NCBI RefSeq assembly: GCF_002179965.1
Contig: NZ_NGUQ01000015.1
Location: 248,001-312,000 of the forward strand
DNA length: 64,000 bases
From: Pandoraea sp. PE-S2T-3
GTDB lineage: Bacteria > Pseudomonadota > Gammaproteobacteria > Burkholderiales > Burkholderiaceae
Direction of reading: 5' to 3'
The position numbers and the translations under genes were made by a program. The notes below the pieces were generated by a model. That model saw nothing but the letters and a program-made list of their open reading frames with translations. It ran no database searches and was not told the origin of the DNA. This document shows, piece by piece, positions 1-9,002 of the stretch; position 1 is the first letter of the stretch; the number at the start of each line of letters is the position of its first letter.

Positions 1-508
1 TGAGGTCGGCCAGCAGTGCGGGCGGCATGTCGCCAATCCAGTCGGCGGCATCGCCATCGGGGAACATCAATGAGCACAGCGCCGACAGATCGCGGCGCGT
101 GGGCGGCGGCGGGATCAATGCCTTCTCAATGCGTTCGGCGAGCGCGCCCCAGAAGCCTGGCCGCACCGGCATGCCGGTATCGCACAGGAGAGAAATCGCG
201 TCGCTGTCGTTGATGACGCTGCGCAGCGTGCGCGCGACGGGCAAGCGCCACGCCGGGTTGCGATCGAGCATTTGCAGCAGGTAGCGCAGGCGGGTGTGCG
301 GCCGGTAGCGGGCGGCCTCCCCTTCGGCGCGCGCTTCGTTGGCGAGCGAACCGCGTTTTTGCACCCAATGCGCCAACTCGATCAGCCATTGATTGCGCAC
401 GGCCAACGGTGCCGTCGGATCCGCGTGCGCGAGCAGTTCATCGAGTTGATGGCCCGCGTGGCGTGAAGCACGCCATTTGCGCCAATAAGACGTAAGGGTG
501 TTGAGCAT
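1..508 (-). CDS. Gcr-type site-specific recombinase, N-terminal part (cut by window edge)
   Basis: An open frame runs from an ATG at 506-508 off the left edge, giving 169 residues of the N-terminus. It starts MLNTLTSYWRKWRASRHAG and contains the stretches ADPTAPLAVRNQWLIEL and LPPALLADL-like helices (here MPPALLADL) typical of the large 'site-specific recombinase' family (PF10136) of beta-proteobacteria, whose members are about 650-700 residues long. The bulk of the protein, including any catalytic part, lies outside the window. A weak purine stretch (GAAAG) precedes the ATG. Family membership is from recall of the N-terminal pattern; despite the name, recombinase activity is poorly documented for this family. 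It reads co-directionally with the phosphatase gene at 615-1091. Confidence 0.6.
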   Translation of the reverse strand, partial: MLNTLTSYWRKWRASRHAGHQLDELLAHADPTAPLAVRNQWLIELAHWVQKRGSLANEARAEGEAARYRPHTRLRYLLQMLDRNPAWRLPVARTLRSVINDSDAISLLCDTGMPVRPGFWGALAERIEKALIPPPPTRRDLSALCSLMFPDGDAADWIGDMPPALLADL

Positions 509-614
509 CTTTCAGGGAATTCGGGCCGATCAGGCCGAGTTAGGACGGCAATGGCCCGAATGATAGCCCCTGAATACGCGATTGACCGGCAAAAATCTGG
601 CGCAACGCCCCGTT

Positions 615-1091
615 TCAGCGATCTTCGCGAAGCCGTGCGAGCAGCCCGTCAAGACCGTCTTCGACGTAATCGAGCACGGTTTCGAAGCCACGGTCGCCGC
701 CGTAATACGGGTCGGGAACTTCGGTCGCGTCGTGGCGCGTGGCGAAGTCCATCAGCCGCACGATCTTGTGCCGGTATTGCGCGGGGCATTGCGCGGTGAG
801 GTCGGCGACATTGGCATCGTCCATCGCGACGATCCACGTGAATCGCTCGAAATCGTCCGCCTCGACGCGACGTGCACGCAATTCACTCAGATCGTAGCCG
901 CGCTTGGCGGCAGCGGCCTGTGTCCGCGCATCTGGCGCATGGCCGATGTGATAGCTGTGGGTGCCTGCTGAATCGACCGTCACCACGTCGGTCATCCCGG
1001 CCTCTGCCAGACGATGACGAAAAATGCCGTCGGCGCTCGGCGAGCGACAGATGTTGCCCATGCAAACGAAGAGGACTGAAGTCTTTTTCAT
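615..1091 (-). CDS. Low-molecular-weight protein tyrosine phosphatase
   Basis: 158 residues, the usual length of the family. The P-loop CMGNICRSP (Cys10 nucleophile, Arg16) lies right after the first beta-strand (TSVLFV), and the general-acid loop VPDPYYGG sits near the C-terminus, so both catalytic elements of cytosolic LMW-PTPs are present. It dephosphorylates phosphotyrosine; in bacteria such enzymes either partner a BY-kinase in exopolysaccharide control or act in stress responses. No kinase or capsule gene is next to it, so a housekeeping role is more likely. The start is set at MKKTSVLF because the P-loop must lie close to the N-terminus; an in-frame extension upstream adds unrelated sequence. 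Confidence 0.92.
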   Translation of the reverse strand: MKKTSVLFVCMGNICRSPSADGIFRHRLAEAGMTDVVTVDSAGTHSYHIGHAPDARTQAAAAKRGYDLSELRARRVEADDFERFTWIVAMDDANVADLTAQCPAQYRHKIVRLMDFATRHDATEVPDPYYGGDRGFETVLDYVEDGLDGLLARLREDR

Positions 1092-1185
1092 TGGAAACGT
1101 GGATGAGTTGCAAATAGGAGATCCGGCGTCAGGATAACCAATGCGGCCATCCTGACACCGGAAACGTCTCCGGGAAACAGAAAGA

Positions 1186-1728
1186 TCAGTGTCCGAGGGC
1201 GTTCGCATGCGAAAGCACGCCACCGAGCAGGTTGGTCACAGGTGAGAGCACACCGGCGTGACCGGTGACGGAACCTGCTATAGAAGTAACCGGTGCGACC
1301 GCCTTGGCGACGCCGGCATTGCCCGCAACCGCCGTGATCGGTGCAATCGGCACGCCACCGGCCGAGCCGATCACGCCAGTGACAATTCCGGTGACAGGCG
1401 CCAGCGGACTACCTCCGCCCACGCCGCCCAACGTCCCCGAAAGACCGCCGAGAACGCCACTGACCGTCGTGACGATCCCCGTGACCGGCGCAAGCACACC
1501 CCCGCCGAGCGCACCCGTGACCTGACCGAGCAGTGAAGTGACGGGCGCGAGAATCGGCCCCACGATCGGTACCGTCGGCAAGGTCGGCAGTGCGATGCCC
1601 GGAATGCCAGAAATGCCACCGATGGATTGTGCGAAGGCGCCAGATGCCGAAAACAGGCTGGCACAAAGCGCGGCAGAAACAGAAACGGTCTTGATTGCAC
1701 CGCAGACGAAACGTTGATTCGAGCCCAT
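1186..1728 (-). CDS. Exported glycine/proline-rich repetitive protein (collagen-like)
   Basis: 180 residues. Residues 1 to about 35 form a signal peptide (basic start, hydrophobic core, SASGAFAQS cleavage region). The rest is low-complexity, built from repeats of the type APVTGIVTGV-x-G-x-x-GG and rich in Gly, Val, Ala, Pro and Thr; it has no Cys and almost no charged residues. Proteins of this kind are often labelled collagen-like triple-helix repeat proteins in Burkholderiales, but a strict Gly-X-Y period is not kept, so that label is loose. A surface or periplasmic structural role is plausible. The ATG is preceded by GGGGGG eight bases upstream, which favours this start over an upstream in-frame one. 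The long upstream region carries a perfect palindrome and tandem repeats. Confidence 0.7.
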   Translation of the reverse strand: MGSNQRFVCGAIKTVSVSAALCASLFSASGAFAQSIGGISGIPGIALPTLPTVPIVGPILAPVTSLLGQVTGALGGGVLAPVTGIVTTVSGVLGGLSGTLGGVGGGSPLAPVTGIVTGVIGSAGGVPIAPITAVAGNAGVAKAVAPVTSIAGSVTGHAGVLSPVTNLLGGVLSHANALGH

Positions 1729-1942
1729 GGTAACCCCCCAGTTCTTGACGGACGAAAGGGCGTCGACAGCACGGTGGCGACGCGAGCGCCGGTCGATCAG
1801 AACGTCGGCGGCGCCTGTCTCACATGACGCAATTCGAGTGCCACGGATGTGCACTCAAAGAGCGTCAACGCCGCAAGAACAGACCGCAGATGGGGAGTAA
1901 ACACTTCATGTGTTCGATTGAGATACCACCGAGAGCAGATAC

Positions 1943-1973
1943 TTCGCGTTTTCCCGTTACGGGAAAACGCGAA
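1943..1973. repeat. Perfect 31-nt inverted repeat between uvrB and the collagen-like gene
   Basis: Two 15-nt arms (1943-1957 and 1959-1973) are exact reverse complements around a single T. The core is GTTTTCCCGT/ACGGGAAAAC. There is no T-run on either side, so it is not a classical intrinsic terminator, although it could end the uvrB transcript or serve as an operator for the downstream minus-strand gene. Confidence 0.6.
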
Positions 1974-2000
1974 CGTAACGTAACGCCGTTACATCGCCAC

Positions 2001-2024
2001 GTCGTTACGTCGTTACGTCGTTAC
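2001..2024. repeat. Three tandem copies of GTCGTTAC
   Basis: The octamer GTCGTTAC is repeated three times without interruption (2001-2008, 2009-2016, 2017-2024). Related CGTAACG/CGTTAC motifs in both orientations lie just to the left (1974-1992). The block lies 38 bp beyond the uvrB stop and about 270 bp upstream of the collagen-like gene. The rest of 1729-2062 holds no credible gene. Confidence 0.6.
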
Positions 2025-2062
2025 ACCATGACACGGGCCACGCCGCGCAACACAGGACAACG

Positions 2063-4186
2063 TCAGAGCTTCGGCCCGAGTTCGGCCTCGCTGGCGCCAT
2101 CCGTGCCGAACACCAGCGCCTTGACGTGAAGCAGTTGATCGCGCACCTTCGCCGCTTTCTCGAATTCCAGATTGCGGGCGTGCTCCTGCATCTGCTTCTC
2201 GAGCTTCTTGATCTCGCGCGCAAGCTGCTTCTCGGACATGTCCTGGTAGTGCGCCTGCTCTTTCGCCTCGGCCAGTTCCGCCTTGGCGTCCTGCGGGTCG
2301 TACACGCCGTCGATGATGTCCTTGATGCGCTTCTTCACGCCCACCGGCACGATGCCGTTCGCCACGTTGTGCGCCATCTGCTTGGCACGGCGACGCTCGG
2401 TCTCGCCGATGGCGCGCTTCATCGACTCGGTCATCTTGTCGCCATACAAAATGGCCGCCCCGTTGACGTTACGCGCCGCGCGCCCGATCGTCTGAATCAA
2501 CGAACGCTCCGCACGCAAAAAGCCTTCTTTATCCGCATCGAGAATCGCCACCAGCGACACTTCAGGAATATCGAGCCCCTCTCGCAGCAAGTTGATCCCG
2601 ACCAGCACGTCGAACGCGCCGAGCCGTAAATCGCGGATGATTTCCACCCGTTCGACGGTGTCGATGTCGCTATGCAGATAGCGCACCTTCACGCCGTTAT
2701 CCGAGAGATATTCGGTCAACTGCTCGGACATGCGCTTGGTCAGCGTCGTCACCAGCACGCGCTCGCCTACCGCCACCCGCTTGTTGATTTCACTTAGCAC
2801 GTCATCGACCTGCGTGCGCGCGGGGCGCACCTCGATGGTCGGATCGATCAGCCCGGTCGGGCGCACCACCTGCTCCACCACCTGCCCTGAGCGCTTGCCT
2901 TCGTAATCGGCCGGCGTGGCCGAAACGAACACCGCTTGCCGCATCTTGCGTTCGTACTCGGCAAACTTGAGCGGCCGGTTATCGAGCGCCGACGGCAGCC
3001 GGAAACCATAGTTGACCAGGTTTTCCTTGCGTGCCCGGTCGCCGTTGTACATGCCGTTGAACTGGCCGATCAGCACGTGCGACTCGTCCAAAAACATGAG
3101 CGCATCGGGCGGCAGATAGTCGACCAGCGTCGGCGGCGGTTCACCGGGTGCTGCACCCGAGAGATGCCGCGAGTAGTTTTCAATGCCCTTGCAGAAGCCC
3201 AGCTCCTGCAACATTTCCAGATCGAAACGTGTGCGCTGCTCAAGCCGCTGCGCTTCGACGAGCTTGCCTTCCTTATAGAAAAAGTCGAGCCGCTCGCGAA
3301 GTTCGGCCTTGATGGTCTCTATGGCGCGCAGCACCGTGTCGCGCGGCGTGACGTAGTGCGAAGACGGATACACCGTGAAACGCGGCACTTTCTGGCGCAC
3401 CCGGCCCGTAAGCGGGTCGAACAATTGCAACGTGTCGACTTCGTCGTCGAACAACTCAACACGCAGCGCCAGCTCGGCGTGTTCTGCCGGGAAGATGTCG
3501 ATGGTGTCGCCGCGCACGCGGAACGTGCCGCGGCCGAAATCGGTCTCGTTGCGCGTGTATTGCATCGCAATCAGGCGCGCAATGATGTCGCGCTGCCCGA
3601 TCTTGTCGCCCTGGCGCACCGTCAGAATCATCTGGTGGTATTCGGTCGGATTGCCGATACCGTAGATCGCGGACACGGTGGCCACGATCACCACGTCGCG
3701 CCGCTCCAGCAGGCTCTTGGTCGCCGACAACCGCATCTGCTCGATATGCTCGTTCACCGACGAATCCTTCTCGATGAAGAGATCGCGTTGCGGCACGTAG
3801 GCTTCCGGCTGGTAGTAGTCGTAGTACGAGACGAAGTACTCGACGGCGTTACGCGGGAAGAACTCGCGAAACTCGGAGTAGAGCTGGGCGGCGAGGGTCT
3901 TGTTCGGGGCAAACACGATGGCCGGGCGCCCCATGCGCGCAATCACGTTGGCCATCGTGAAGGTTTTGCCCGAGCCGGTCACGCCAAGCAGCGTCTGGAA
4001 CGCGAGACCGTCGTCGATGCCTTCGGTCAGTTGCGTGATCGCCGTGGGCTGGTCGCCCGCCGCGGGGAACGGGCAGTAAAGCTGATAAGGCGAATCGGGG
4101 AACGTCAGGAACTTGCTCTCGTCGAGCGTGTTGTCAGCCGCAGGGATCATGGCGGGGGTGCGAGCCTGATAGACGTAATCTGCCAT
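2063..4186 (-). CDS. uvrB: UvrABC excinuclease subunit B
   Basis: 707 residues, close to the normal UvrB length of about 670-700. The DEAD-like helicase core has Walker A GVTGSGKT (residues 68-75), the beta-hairpin stretch [16 protein letters not shown], the Walker B region [13 protein letters not shown], motif V/VI sequences [20 protein letters not shown] and QTIGRAARN, and a C-terminal UVR domain ([18 protein letters not shown]) that contacts UvrC. UvrB verifies lesions loaded by UvrA and then recruits UvrC for dual incision in nucleotide excision repair. The first ATG (MADYVYQ) is used; a second Met (MIPAADN) 12 residues in is possible. No CTGT-N8-ACAG LexA site was found in the 284 bp separating it from the divergent aminotransferase. 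Confidence 0.97.
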   Translation of the reverse strand: MADYVYQARTPAMIPAADNTLDESKFLTFPDSPYQLYCPFPAAGDQPTAITQLTEGIDDGLAFQTLLGVTGSGKTFTMANVIARMGRPAIVFAPNKTLAAQLYSEFREFFPRNAVEYFVSYYDYYQPEAYVPQRDLFIEKDSSVNEHIEQMRLSATKSLLERRDVVIVATVSAIYGIGNPTEYHQMILTVRQGDKIGQRDIIARLIAMQYTRNETDFGRGTFRVRGDTIDIFPAEHAELALRVELFDDEVDTLQLFDPLTGRVRQKVPRFTVYPSSHYVTPRDTVLRAIETIKAELRERLDFFYKEGKLVEAQRLEQRTRFDLEMLQELGFCKGIENYSRHLSGAAPGEPPPTLVDYLPPDALMFLDESHVLIGQFNGMYNGDRARKENLVNYGFRLPSALDNRPLKFAEYERKMRQAVFVSATPADYEGKRSGQVVEQVVRPTGLIDPTIEVRPARTQVDDVLSEINKRVAVGERVLVTTLTKRMSEQLTEYLSDNGVKVRYLHSDIDTVERVEIIRDLRLGAFDVLVGINLLREGLDIPEVSLVAILDADKEGFLRAERSLIQTIGRAARNVNGAAILYGDKMTESMKRAIGETERRRAKQMAHNVANGIVPVGVKKRIKDIIDGVYDPQDAKAELAEAKEQAHYQDMSEKQLAREIKKLEKQMQEHARNLEFEKAAKVRDQLLHVKALVFGTDGASEAELGPKL

Positions 4187-4372
4187 TCTAGCGCGTCAGT
4201 CAATTCCTAGAGTCCCATGGGTGACAGGACGACTAAAGGACGGACATCCGAGTCTCGGCCGGACGGCACGCATGGCGGCCGCCAATCCCGGCCATCGGCT
4301 GATTTCTCGCCAATTTCTGGCATAAATTGGCAGTTTTCGTGCCGAAATGCCATGTATTCCTGCTGTGTGGCC

Positions 4373-4386
4373 TGTGGTTTACCACA
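4373..4386. promoter_or_regulatory. Palindrome TGTGGT-TT-ACCACA in the uvrB/aminotransferase divergent region
   Basis: A perfect 6+2+6 inverted repeat 85 bp upstream of the aminotransferase ATG and 187 bp upstream of uvrB. Shape and position suit an operator. No regulator can be named from sequence. Confidence 0.3.
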
Positions 4387-4470
4387 AGCGCGGGCATTCT
4401 TCGTTAAAATGCTCCGTTGCACCTGACACTTTTGTGCCGCATTTTTCCACTACTGCCTCGAGCCGTCGAA

Positions 4471-5670
4471 ATGACTCTCTTCTCCGCTGTCGAACTCGCC
4501 CCGCGTGACCCCATTCTTGGTCTGAACGAAGCCTTCAACGCCGATCACCGCACCAACAAGGTGAATCTGGGCGTGGGCGTGTATTTCAACGCGGAAGGCA
4601 AACTGCCCCTGCTCAAGGCTGTGAAGGCCGCGGAAGAACAACGCGTCGCCGCCGGCCTGCCGCGCGGTTACCTGCCGATCGAAGGCATTGCCGCCTACGA
4701 CAAGGCCGTGCAAGAGATGCTCTTCGGCAAAGAGTCGCCGGTGCTGACCGAAGGCCGCGTGATCACGGCTCAGGCCCTGGGCGGCACGGGCGCACTGAAG
4801 ATCGGCGCCGACTTCCTCAAGCAACTGAACCCGAACGCCACGGTCGCCATCAGCGACCCGAGCTGGGAAAACCACCGCGCCCTGTTCACGCAAGCCGGCT
4901 TCAACGTCGTCTCGTACCCGTACTACGAAGCCGAAACGCACGGCGTGAACCTGTCGGGCATGCTCGACATGCTGGGCAAAGAGCCGGAAGGCACGGTCGT
5001 CGTGCTGCACGCCTGCTGCCACAACCCGACCGGCGTCGACCTGACGATGGACCAATGGGCCCAAGTCGTGGAAGTCGTGAAGGCCCGCAAGCTGGTGCCG
5101 TTCCTCGACATCGCCTACCAGGGCTTCGGTGACGGCATCGATGCCGACGCCGCCGTGGTTCGCCTGTTCGCCGCATCGAACCTGAACTTCTTCGTCTCGA
5201 GCTCGTTCTCGAAGTCGTTCTCGCTGTACGGCGAACGCGTGGGTGCTCTGTCGATCGTCACGAGCAGCAAGGACGAATCGACCCGCGTGCTCTCGCAGCT
5301 CAAGCGCGTGATCCGCACCAACTACTCCAACCCGCCGACGCACGGCGGCTCGGTGGTTGCCGCGGTCCTGAGCAACCCGGAACTGCGCGCCCTGTGGGAA
5401 GAAGAACTGGCCGAAATGCGCGAGCGCATCCGCGCCATGCGTCTGGCCCTGGTCGAAAAGCTCCGCGCCCACGGCGTGGAACGCGATTTCTCGTTCGTGA
5501 TCAAGCAACGCGGCATGTTCTCGTACTCGGGCCTCACCGCAGACCAAGTCGAGCGCCTGCGCGAAGAGTTCGGTATCTACGCCGTGAGCACGGGCCGCAT
5601 CTGCGTGGCCGCACTCAACGACAAGAACATCGACGTCGTCGCTTCGGCCATCGCCCAAGTGCTGCGCTAA
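4471..5670 (+). CDS. Aspartate/aromatic amino acid aminotransferase (class I)
   Basis: 399 residues, the standard length of AspC/TyrB-type enzymes. The PLP lysine is Lys248 in SSSFSKSFSLYGER, with Arg256 following. The cofactor-binding motif FLDIAYQGFGDG and the HNPTGVD loop are present, and the N-terminus LGLNEAFNAD-x-R-x-NKVNLGVGVY is diagnostic of the subgroup. It moves the amino group between glutamate and oxaloacetate or aromatic 2-oxo acids; which it prefers cannot be read from sequence. The ATG at 4471 is chosen because MTLFSAVE matches the family start. It diverges from uvrB and ends at a strong terminator. Confidence 0.94.
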   Translation: MTLFSAVELAPRDPILGLNEAFNADHRTNKVNLGVGVYFNAEGKLPLLKAVKAAEEQRVAAGLPRGYLPIEGIAAYDKAVQEMLFGKESPVLTEGRVITAQALGGTGALKIGADFLKQLNPNATVAISDPSWENHRALFTQAGFNVVSYPYYEAETHGVNLSGMLDMLGKEPEGTVVVLHACCHNPTGVDLTMDQWAQVVEVVKARKLVPFLDIAYQGFGDGIDADAAVVRLFAASNLNFFVSSSFSKSFSLYGERVGALSIVTSSKDESTRVLSQLKRVIRTNYSNPPTHGGSVVAAVLSNPELRALWEEELAEMRERIRAMRLALVEKLRAHGVERDFSFVIKQRGMFSYSGLTADQVERLREEFGIYAVSTGRICVAALNDKNIDVVASAIAQVLR

Positions 5671-5768
5671 GCGCGTCAGCGGGCGCGAGGACGGGGAAAT
5701 CGGGCCAGATTTGGCGTGATCCCCCGGCGATCTTGCGCCGCGCCATACGTGTCATGCGGCAGAACAAG

Positions 5769-5799
5769 AAAAGCCCGCCTCACCGGCGGGCTTTTCTTT
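5769..5799 (+). terminator. Intrinsic terminator after the aminotransferase
   Basis: Eleven-base arms AAAAGCCCGCC (5769-5779) and GGCGGGCTTTT (5785-5795) around a 5-nt loop, then CTTT on the plus strand. Confidence 0.9.
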
Positions 5800-5825
5800 G
5801 CCCGGATTATGTTGCGCCGCAGCAA

Positions 5826-5866
5826 CGATAGTTTATAACAATGAGTCGAATAAGCTAAAACTATCG
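5826..5866. promoter_or_regulatory. Spaced inverted repeat upstream of phaZ
   Basis: CGATAGTTT (5826-5834) and AAACTATCG (5858-5866) are exact complements with a 23-nt AT-rich spacer. Overlapping the left end is GTTGC-N6-GCAAC (5811-5826), and closer to the gene is GCTG-CGTTGCA-CAGC. Such elements 100-150 bp before a PHB depolymerase gene could bind a regulator; PhaR is one candidate because its known sites are TGC/GCA-rich. This is inference. Confidence 0.35.
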
Positions 5867-5966
5867 ATCTGATGCGGAAATGCCATACATCAGGGTTATG
5901 CTGCGTTGCACAGCCGCGATAAACGGTTGCATAATTGCCTCCATCACTCGCCTCAGGGCACACAAC

Positions 5967-7208
5967 ATGCTGTATCAGATTCACGAGTACAACCGCGCGT
6001 GGTTGAATCCCCTCACCACGTGGGCCAAAGCGGCCGCTACCACTTTCGTCAACCCGGGTAGCCTGCTCGCCATGATGCCCGGCGCCCCCCGCATTGCCGC
6101 CGGCTACGAGTTGCTCTACCGGCTCGGCAAGGATTACGAAAAGCCCGAATTCAACATTAAGGCCGTCGAAGTCGACGGGCACAACATTCCGGTCGTGGAA
6201 ATGACCGCGATGGAGAAGCCCTTCTGCCGGCTGCTGCGCTTCAAGCGCTACGCGGATGACGCCAGCGCTGTCGGCCAGCTCAAGGACGACCCGGTCGTTC
6301 TGGTGGTCGCGCCGCTGTCGGGCCATCACGCCACGCTGTTGCGCGATACCGTCACGACGCTGCTCAAGGACCACAAGGTCTACATCACCGACTGGGTCGA
6401 CGCCCGCATGGTCCCGCTCGAAGACGGCGCGTTCCATCTGGACGACTACGTCGCCTACATTCAGGAATTCATTCGCCACATCGGCGCCGAAAACCTGCAT
6501 GTGATTTCGGTGTGCCAGCCGACCGTGCCGGTGCTCGGCGCGATTTCGCTGATGGCGTCGAACGGCGAGAAAACGCCCAAGACCATGACGATGATGGGTG
6601 GCCCGATCGACGCTCGCAAGAGCCCGACATCGGTCAACTCGCTCGCCACGAACAAGTCGTACGAGTGGTTCGAGAATCACGTGATTCATGCGGTGCCGGC
6701 CAACTATCCGGGCTCGGGCCGTCTCGTCTACCCCGGCTTCCTGCAACACGCCGGGTTTGTGGCGATGAATCCGGACCGCCATCTGAAGTCGCACTGGGAC
6801 TTCTATCTGGACCTGATGCGCGGCGACAGCGATGACGCCGACTCGCACCGCCGCTTCTACGACGAGTACAACGCCGTGCTCGACATGGCCGCCGAGTACT
6901 ACCTCGACACCATCAAGACGGTGTTTCAGGACTTCAGTCTGGCGAGCGGAACGTGGGATGTGTCGGGTCAGCGCGTGCGTCCGCAGGACATCAAGACCAC
7001 CGCGCTCTTCACCATCGAAGGCGAGCTGGACGACATTTCGGGCAGTGGCCAGACGCAAGCCGCGCATGAGCTGTGCACGGGCATTCCGGCCAAGCGCCGG
7101 GCGCACTTCACGGCACCGGCGTGCGGTCACTACGGGATATTCTCGGGCAGTCGCTGGCGCAACGTGATCTATCCGCAGATCCGCGACTTTATCGCCAAGA
7201 ACAGCTGA
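5967..7208 (+). CDS. phaZ: Intracellular polyhydroxybutyrate depolymerase
   Basis: 413 residues. The catalytic nucleophile is a cysteine in VISVCQPTVP at position 183, with Asp355 (EGELDDISG) and His388 (PACGHYG). These are the residue numbers I recall for the triad of Ralstonia eutropha PhaZa1, so this is very likely an intracellular, granule-attached enzyme that mobilises stored PHB. No signal peptide is present, as expected. The start MLYQIHEYNRAWLNPL is chosen to fit the family N-terminus; an upstream in-frame Met adds non-conserved sequence. It stands alone between two terminators, opposite a TetR gene. No pha synthesis genes are in the window. Confidence 0.94.
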   Translation: MLYQIHEYNRAWLNPLTTWAKAAATTFVNPGSLLAMMPGAPRIAAGYELLYRLGKDYEKPEFNIKAVEVDGHNIPVVEMTAMEKPFCRLLRFKRYADDASAVGQLKDDPVVLVVAPLSGHHATLLRDTVTTLLKDHKVYITDWVDARMVPLEDGAFHLDDYVAYIQEFIRHIGAENLHVISVCQPTVPVLGAISLMASNGEKTPKTMTMMGGPIDARKSPTSVNSLATNKSYEWFENHVIHAVPANYPGSGRLVYPGFLQHAGFVAMNPDRHLKSHWDFYLDLMRGDSDDADSHRRFYDEYNAVLDMAAEYYLDTIKTVFQDFSLASGTWDVSGQRVRPQDIKTTALFTIEGELDDISGSGQTQAAHELCTGIPAKRRAHFTAPACGHYGIFSGSRWRNVIYPQIRDFIAKNS

Positions 7209-7233
7209 TCAGGGGAGCGGTCAGTCAATATAG

Positions 7234-7274
7234 AAAAACCGCCGTGTGAGCTTCGGCCCACACGGCGGTTTTTT
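7234..7274. terminator. Bidirectional terminator between phaZ and the TetR gene
   Basis: Fifteen-base arms (7234-7248 and 7259-7273) with A5 on the left and T6 on the right, so it can stop both converging transcripts. Confidence 0.92.
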
Positions 7275-7296
7275 CATTTCCCAGCGGTTCAGACAC

Positions 7297-7935
7297 TCAG
7301 CGGGCGCGTAGCGAATCCATCAGCACCTGCGTGTTGAACGCCGAATACGTCTTGCGCGTGTCGTCGGCCATCACGTCGCGGCCCATCACAATGGACAGCG
7401 TGTGGCGGTTCGACATCACGTAGTAGCCCATCGCCGAGATCGTCACGTACAGATTGACCGGATCGATGCCGGTGCGAATCTCGCCGCTCACTTCACCGCG
7501 CTTGAGCGTTTCCGCGAGCAATTCCACGATTGGCGAGACTTGCTGACGAATCTCGGTCGACTGACGCATCGACTTCGCTTCGTGCAGGTTCTCGTTGTTG
7601 ATGAGCTGGATCAGCGCCGGGTGCTCGGCGTAGTAATCCCACACGAAGTGGGCCAACGCCGCGACCGCGTCGAGCGGCGCAAGCGCATCGAGCTTGAGCG
7701 CGTGTTCGGCGCGGTTGAATTCTCCATAGACTTCTTCGAGCACCGCCAGATAGAGCTGGTCCTTATTGCCGAAGTAGTAATAGAGCATGCGTTCATTGAT
7801 GTCCGCTCGGCGCGCAATACTGTCCACGCGCGCACCGCTCGAACCCCTCTCGGCAAACTCCTCGATCGCAGCTGCCAGAATTCGCTGGCGGGTACGCTCG
7901 GGGTCCCGTTTGATCTTGGTTTCTGGCGTCGTCAT
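7297..7935 (-). CDS. TetR/AcrR-family transcriptional regulator
   Basis: 212 residues. The N-terminal helix-turn-helix is classic: RQRILAAAIEEFAERG, then GARVDSIARRADINERMLYYYFGNKDQLY (in two parts) covering residues 15-60. The all-helical C-terminal ligand domain includes HPALIQLINNENLHEAKSM, the pattern of the RutR-like TetR_C subgroup. It is convergent with phaZ and divergent from rsxB (about 100 bp between starts), so it may control itself and rsxB, but no operator was identified. Ligand unknown. Confidence 0.9.
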   Translation of the reverse strand: MTTPETKIKRDPERTRQRILAAAIEEFAERGSSGARVDSIARRADINERMLYYYFGNKDQLYLAVLEEVYGEFNRAEHALKLDALAPLDAVAALAHFVWDYYAEHPALIQLINNENLHEAKSMRQSTEIRQQVSPIVELLAETLKRGEVSGEIRTGIDPVNLYVTISAMGYYVMSNRHTLSIVMGRDVMADDTRKTYSAFNTQVLMDSLRAR

Positions 7936-8037
7936 GATCGGCCGGTCGTTCTCAACGGGCGGAATTATGGCACAACGGTTTCAGTGTTTCCGCAAAATGC
8001 AGGATAATTCGCTTTTCGCCGAATCCCCCACAAAGAC

Positions 8038-8934
8038 GTGTCCGAAGTCAACGCGCTCGCGCAGCGCATCGATGCCTTATTGCCCCAGACGCAGTGCACC
8101 AAGTGCGGTTACGCCGGTTGCCGGCCGTATGCCGACGCCATCGCCGGCGGGCAGGCCAGCTATAACCAGTGTCCGCCGGGCGGTGCCGAAGGCGTTGCAC
8201 GTCTGGCGAAGCTGCTCGGCCGTCCGGTCATCCCGCTCAATCCCGAGAACGGCGTAGAACGCCCGCGCCCGCGTGCCGTCATCGACGAATCGCTGTGCAT
8301 CGGCTGCACGCTCTGCCTGCAAGCCTGCCCGGTCGACGCCATCGTCGGTGCCGCCAAGCTCATGCACACCGTGATCGAAGATCGCTGCACAGGCTGCGAC
8401 CTGTGCGTGCCGCCCTGCCCCGTCGACTGCATCGAGATGGTGCCGGTCACTGGCGAGCGCACCGGCTGGGACGCGTGGTCGGCAACGCAGGCCGACGAAG
8501 CCCGCGTGCATTTCGAGGGGCATCAGGCCCGCCTCGCGAAGGACAAAGCCGAGCGCGAGGCCCGTCTGGCCGCCCGCGCGGCACGGGTGGCGCCGACGGC
8601 ACCCGCCGCGCCGGCTGAAGCGGACACTGTCGCTGCGTCTGCGACGGCAGCGTCACAAGGCGAGACCGCCACCGCGGCCGCAGCCACTACGGCGCCCGCC
8701 GCCGAAGATGCGGCCGCCTCTGCCGCGGCCCGCAAGCAGGCCATCATTCAAGCCGCGCTGGAACGTGCCCGCCAAAAGAAGGCCGCCCTCGCAGAACAGG
8801 GCTTAGGGCCGAAAAACACCGAGAACGTCTCCGCCGAAGTACAGGCGCAGATCGACGAGGCTGAAGCGCGCCGCAAGCGCCTGAGCCTGACCGGCACGTC
8901 CGGCGAGCAGGACAAGACGCCAGACAAGCCATAA
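8038..8934 (+). CDS. rsxB: RnfB/RsxB-type ferredoxin, electron transport complex subunit B
   Basis: 298 residues from a GTG start. An N-terminal Fe-S region ([16 protein letters not shown]...QCPPGG) is followed by two 4Fe-4S ferredoxin motifs, [16 protein letters not shown] and [15 protein letters not shown], around residues 82-125. After residue 160 it becomes an Ala/Glu/Lys-rich tail of about 130 residues ending in a basic, probably coiled segment. The N-terminal transmembrane anchor of classical RnfB is missing, and no rnfA, C, D, G or E lies nearby. Solitary RnfB-like ferredoxins are common in beta-proteobacteria and probably act as soluble electron carriers. It runs co-directionally into nth (68 bp gap), another Fe-S protein gene; this order is conserved in many proteobacteria. 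Confidence 0.92.
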   Translation: MSEVNALAQRIDALLPQTQCTKCGYAGCRPYADAIAGGQASYNQCPPGGAEGVARLAKLLGRPVIPLNPENGVERPRPRAVIDESLCIGCTLCLQACPVDAIVGAAKLMHTVIEDRCTGCDLCVPPCPVDCIEMVPVTGERTGWDAWSATQADEARVHFEGHQARLAKDKAEREARLAARAARVAPTAPAAPAEADTVAASATAASQGETATAAAATTAPAAEDAAASAAARKQAIIQAALERARQKKAALAEQGLGPKNTENVSAEVQAQIDEAEARRKRLSLTGTSGEQDKTPDKP

Positions 8935-9002
8935 CCCGCCTCGCCGCGACGCGCCACACCGCCAACAAGACTAGCCAAGCCGCAACCGCCCACGCCGCCA
9001 TC

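Noticed and set aside
2001-2024. CRISPR-like array from GTCGTTAC repeats
   Set aside because: Units are eight bases with no spacers and no cas genes.
2936-4210. Long open frame antisense to uvrB
   Set aside because: Mirror of uvrB, no domain.
4187-4470. LexA box for uvrB
   Set aside because: No CTGT-N8-ACAG; the closest sequence (CTGGCATAAATTGGCAG) lacks both half-sites.
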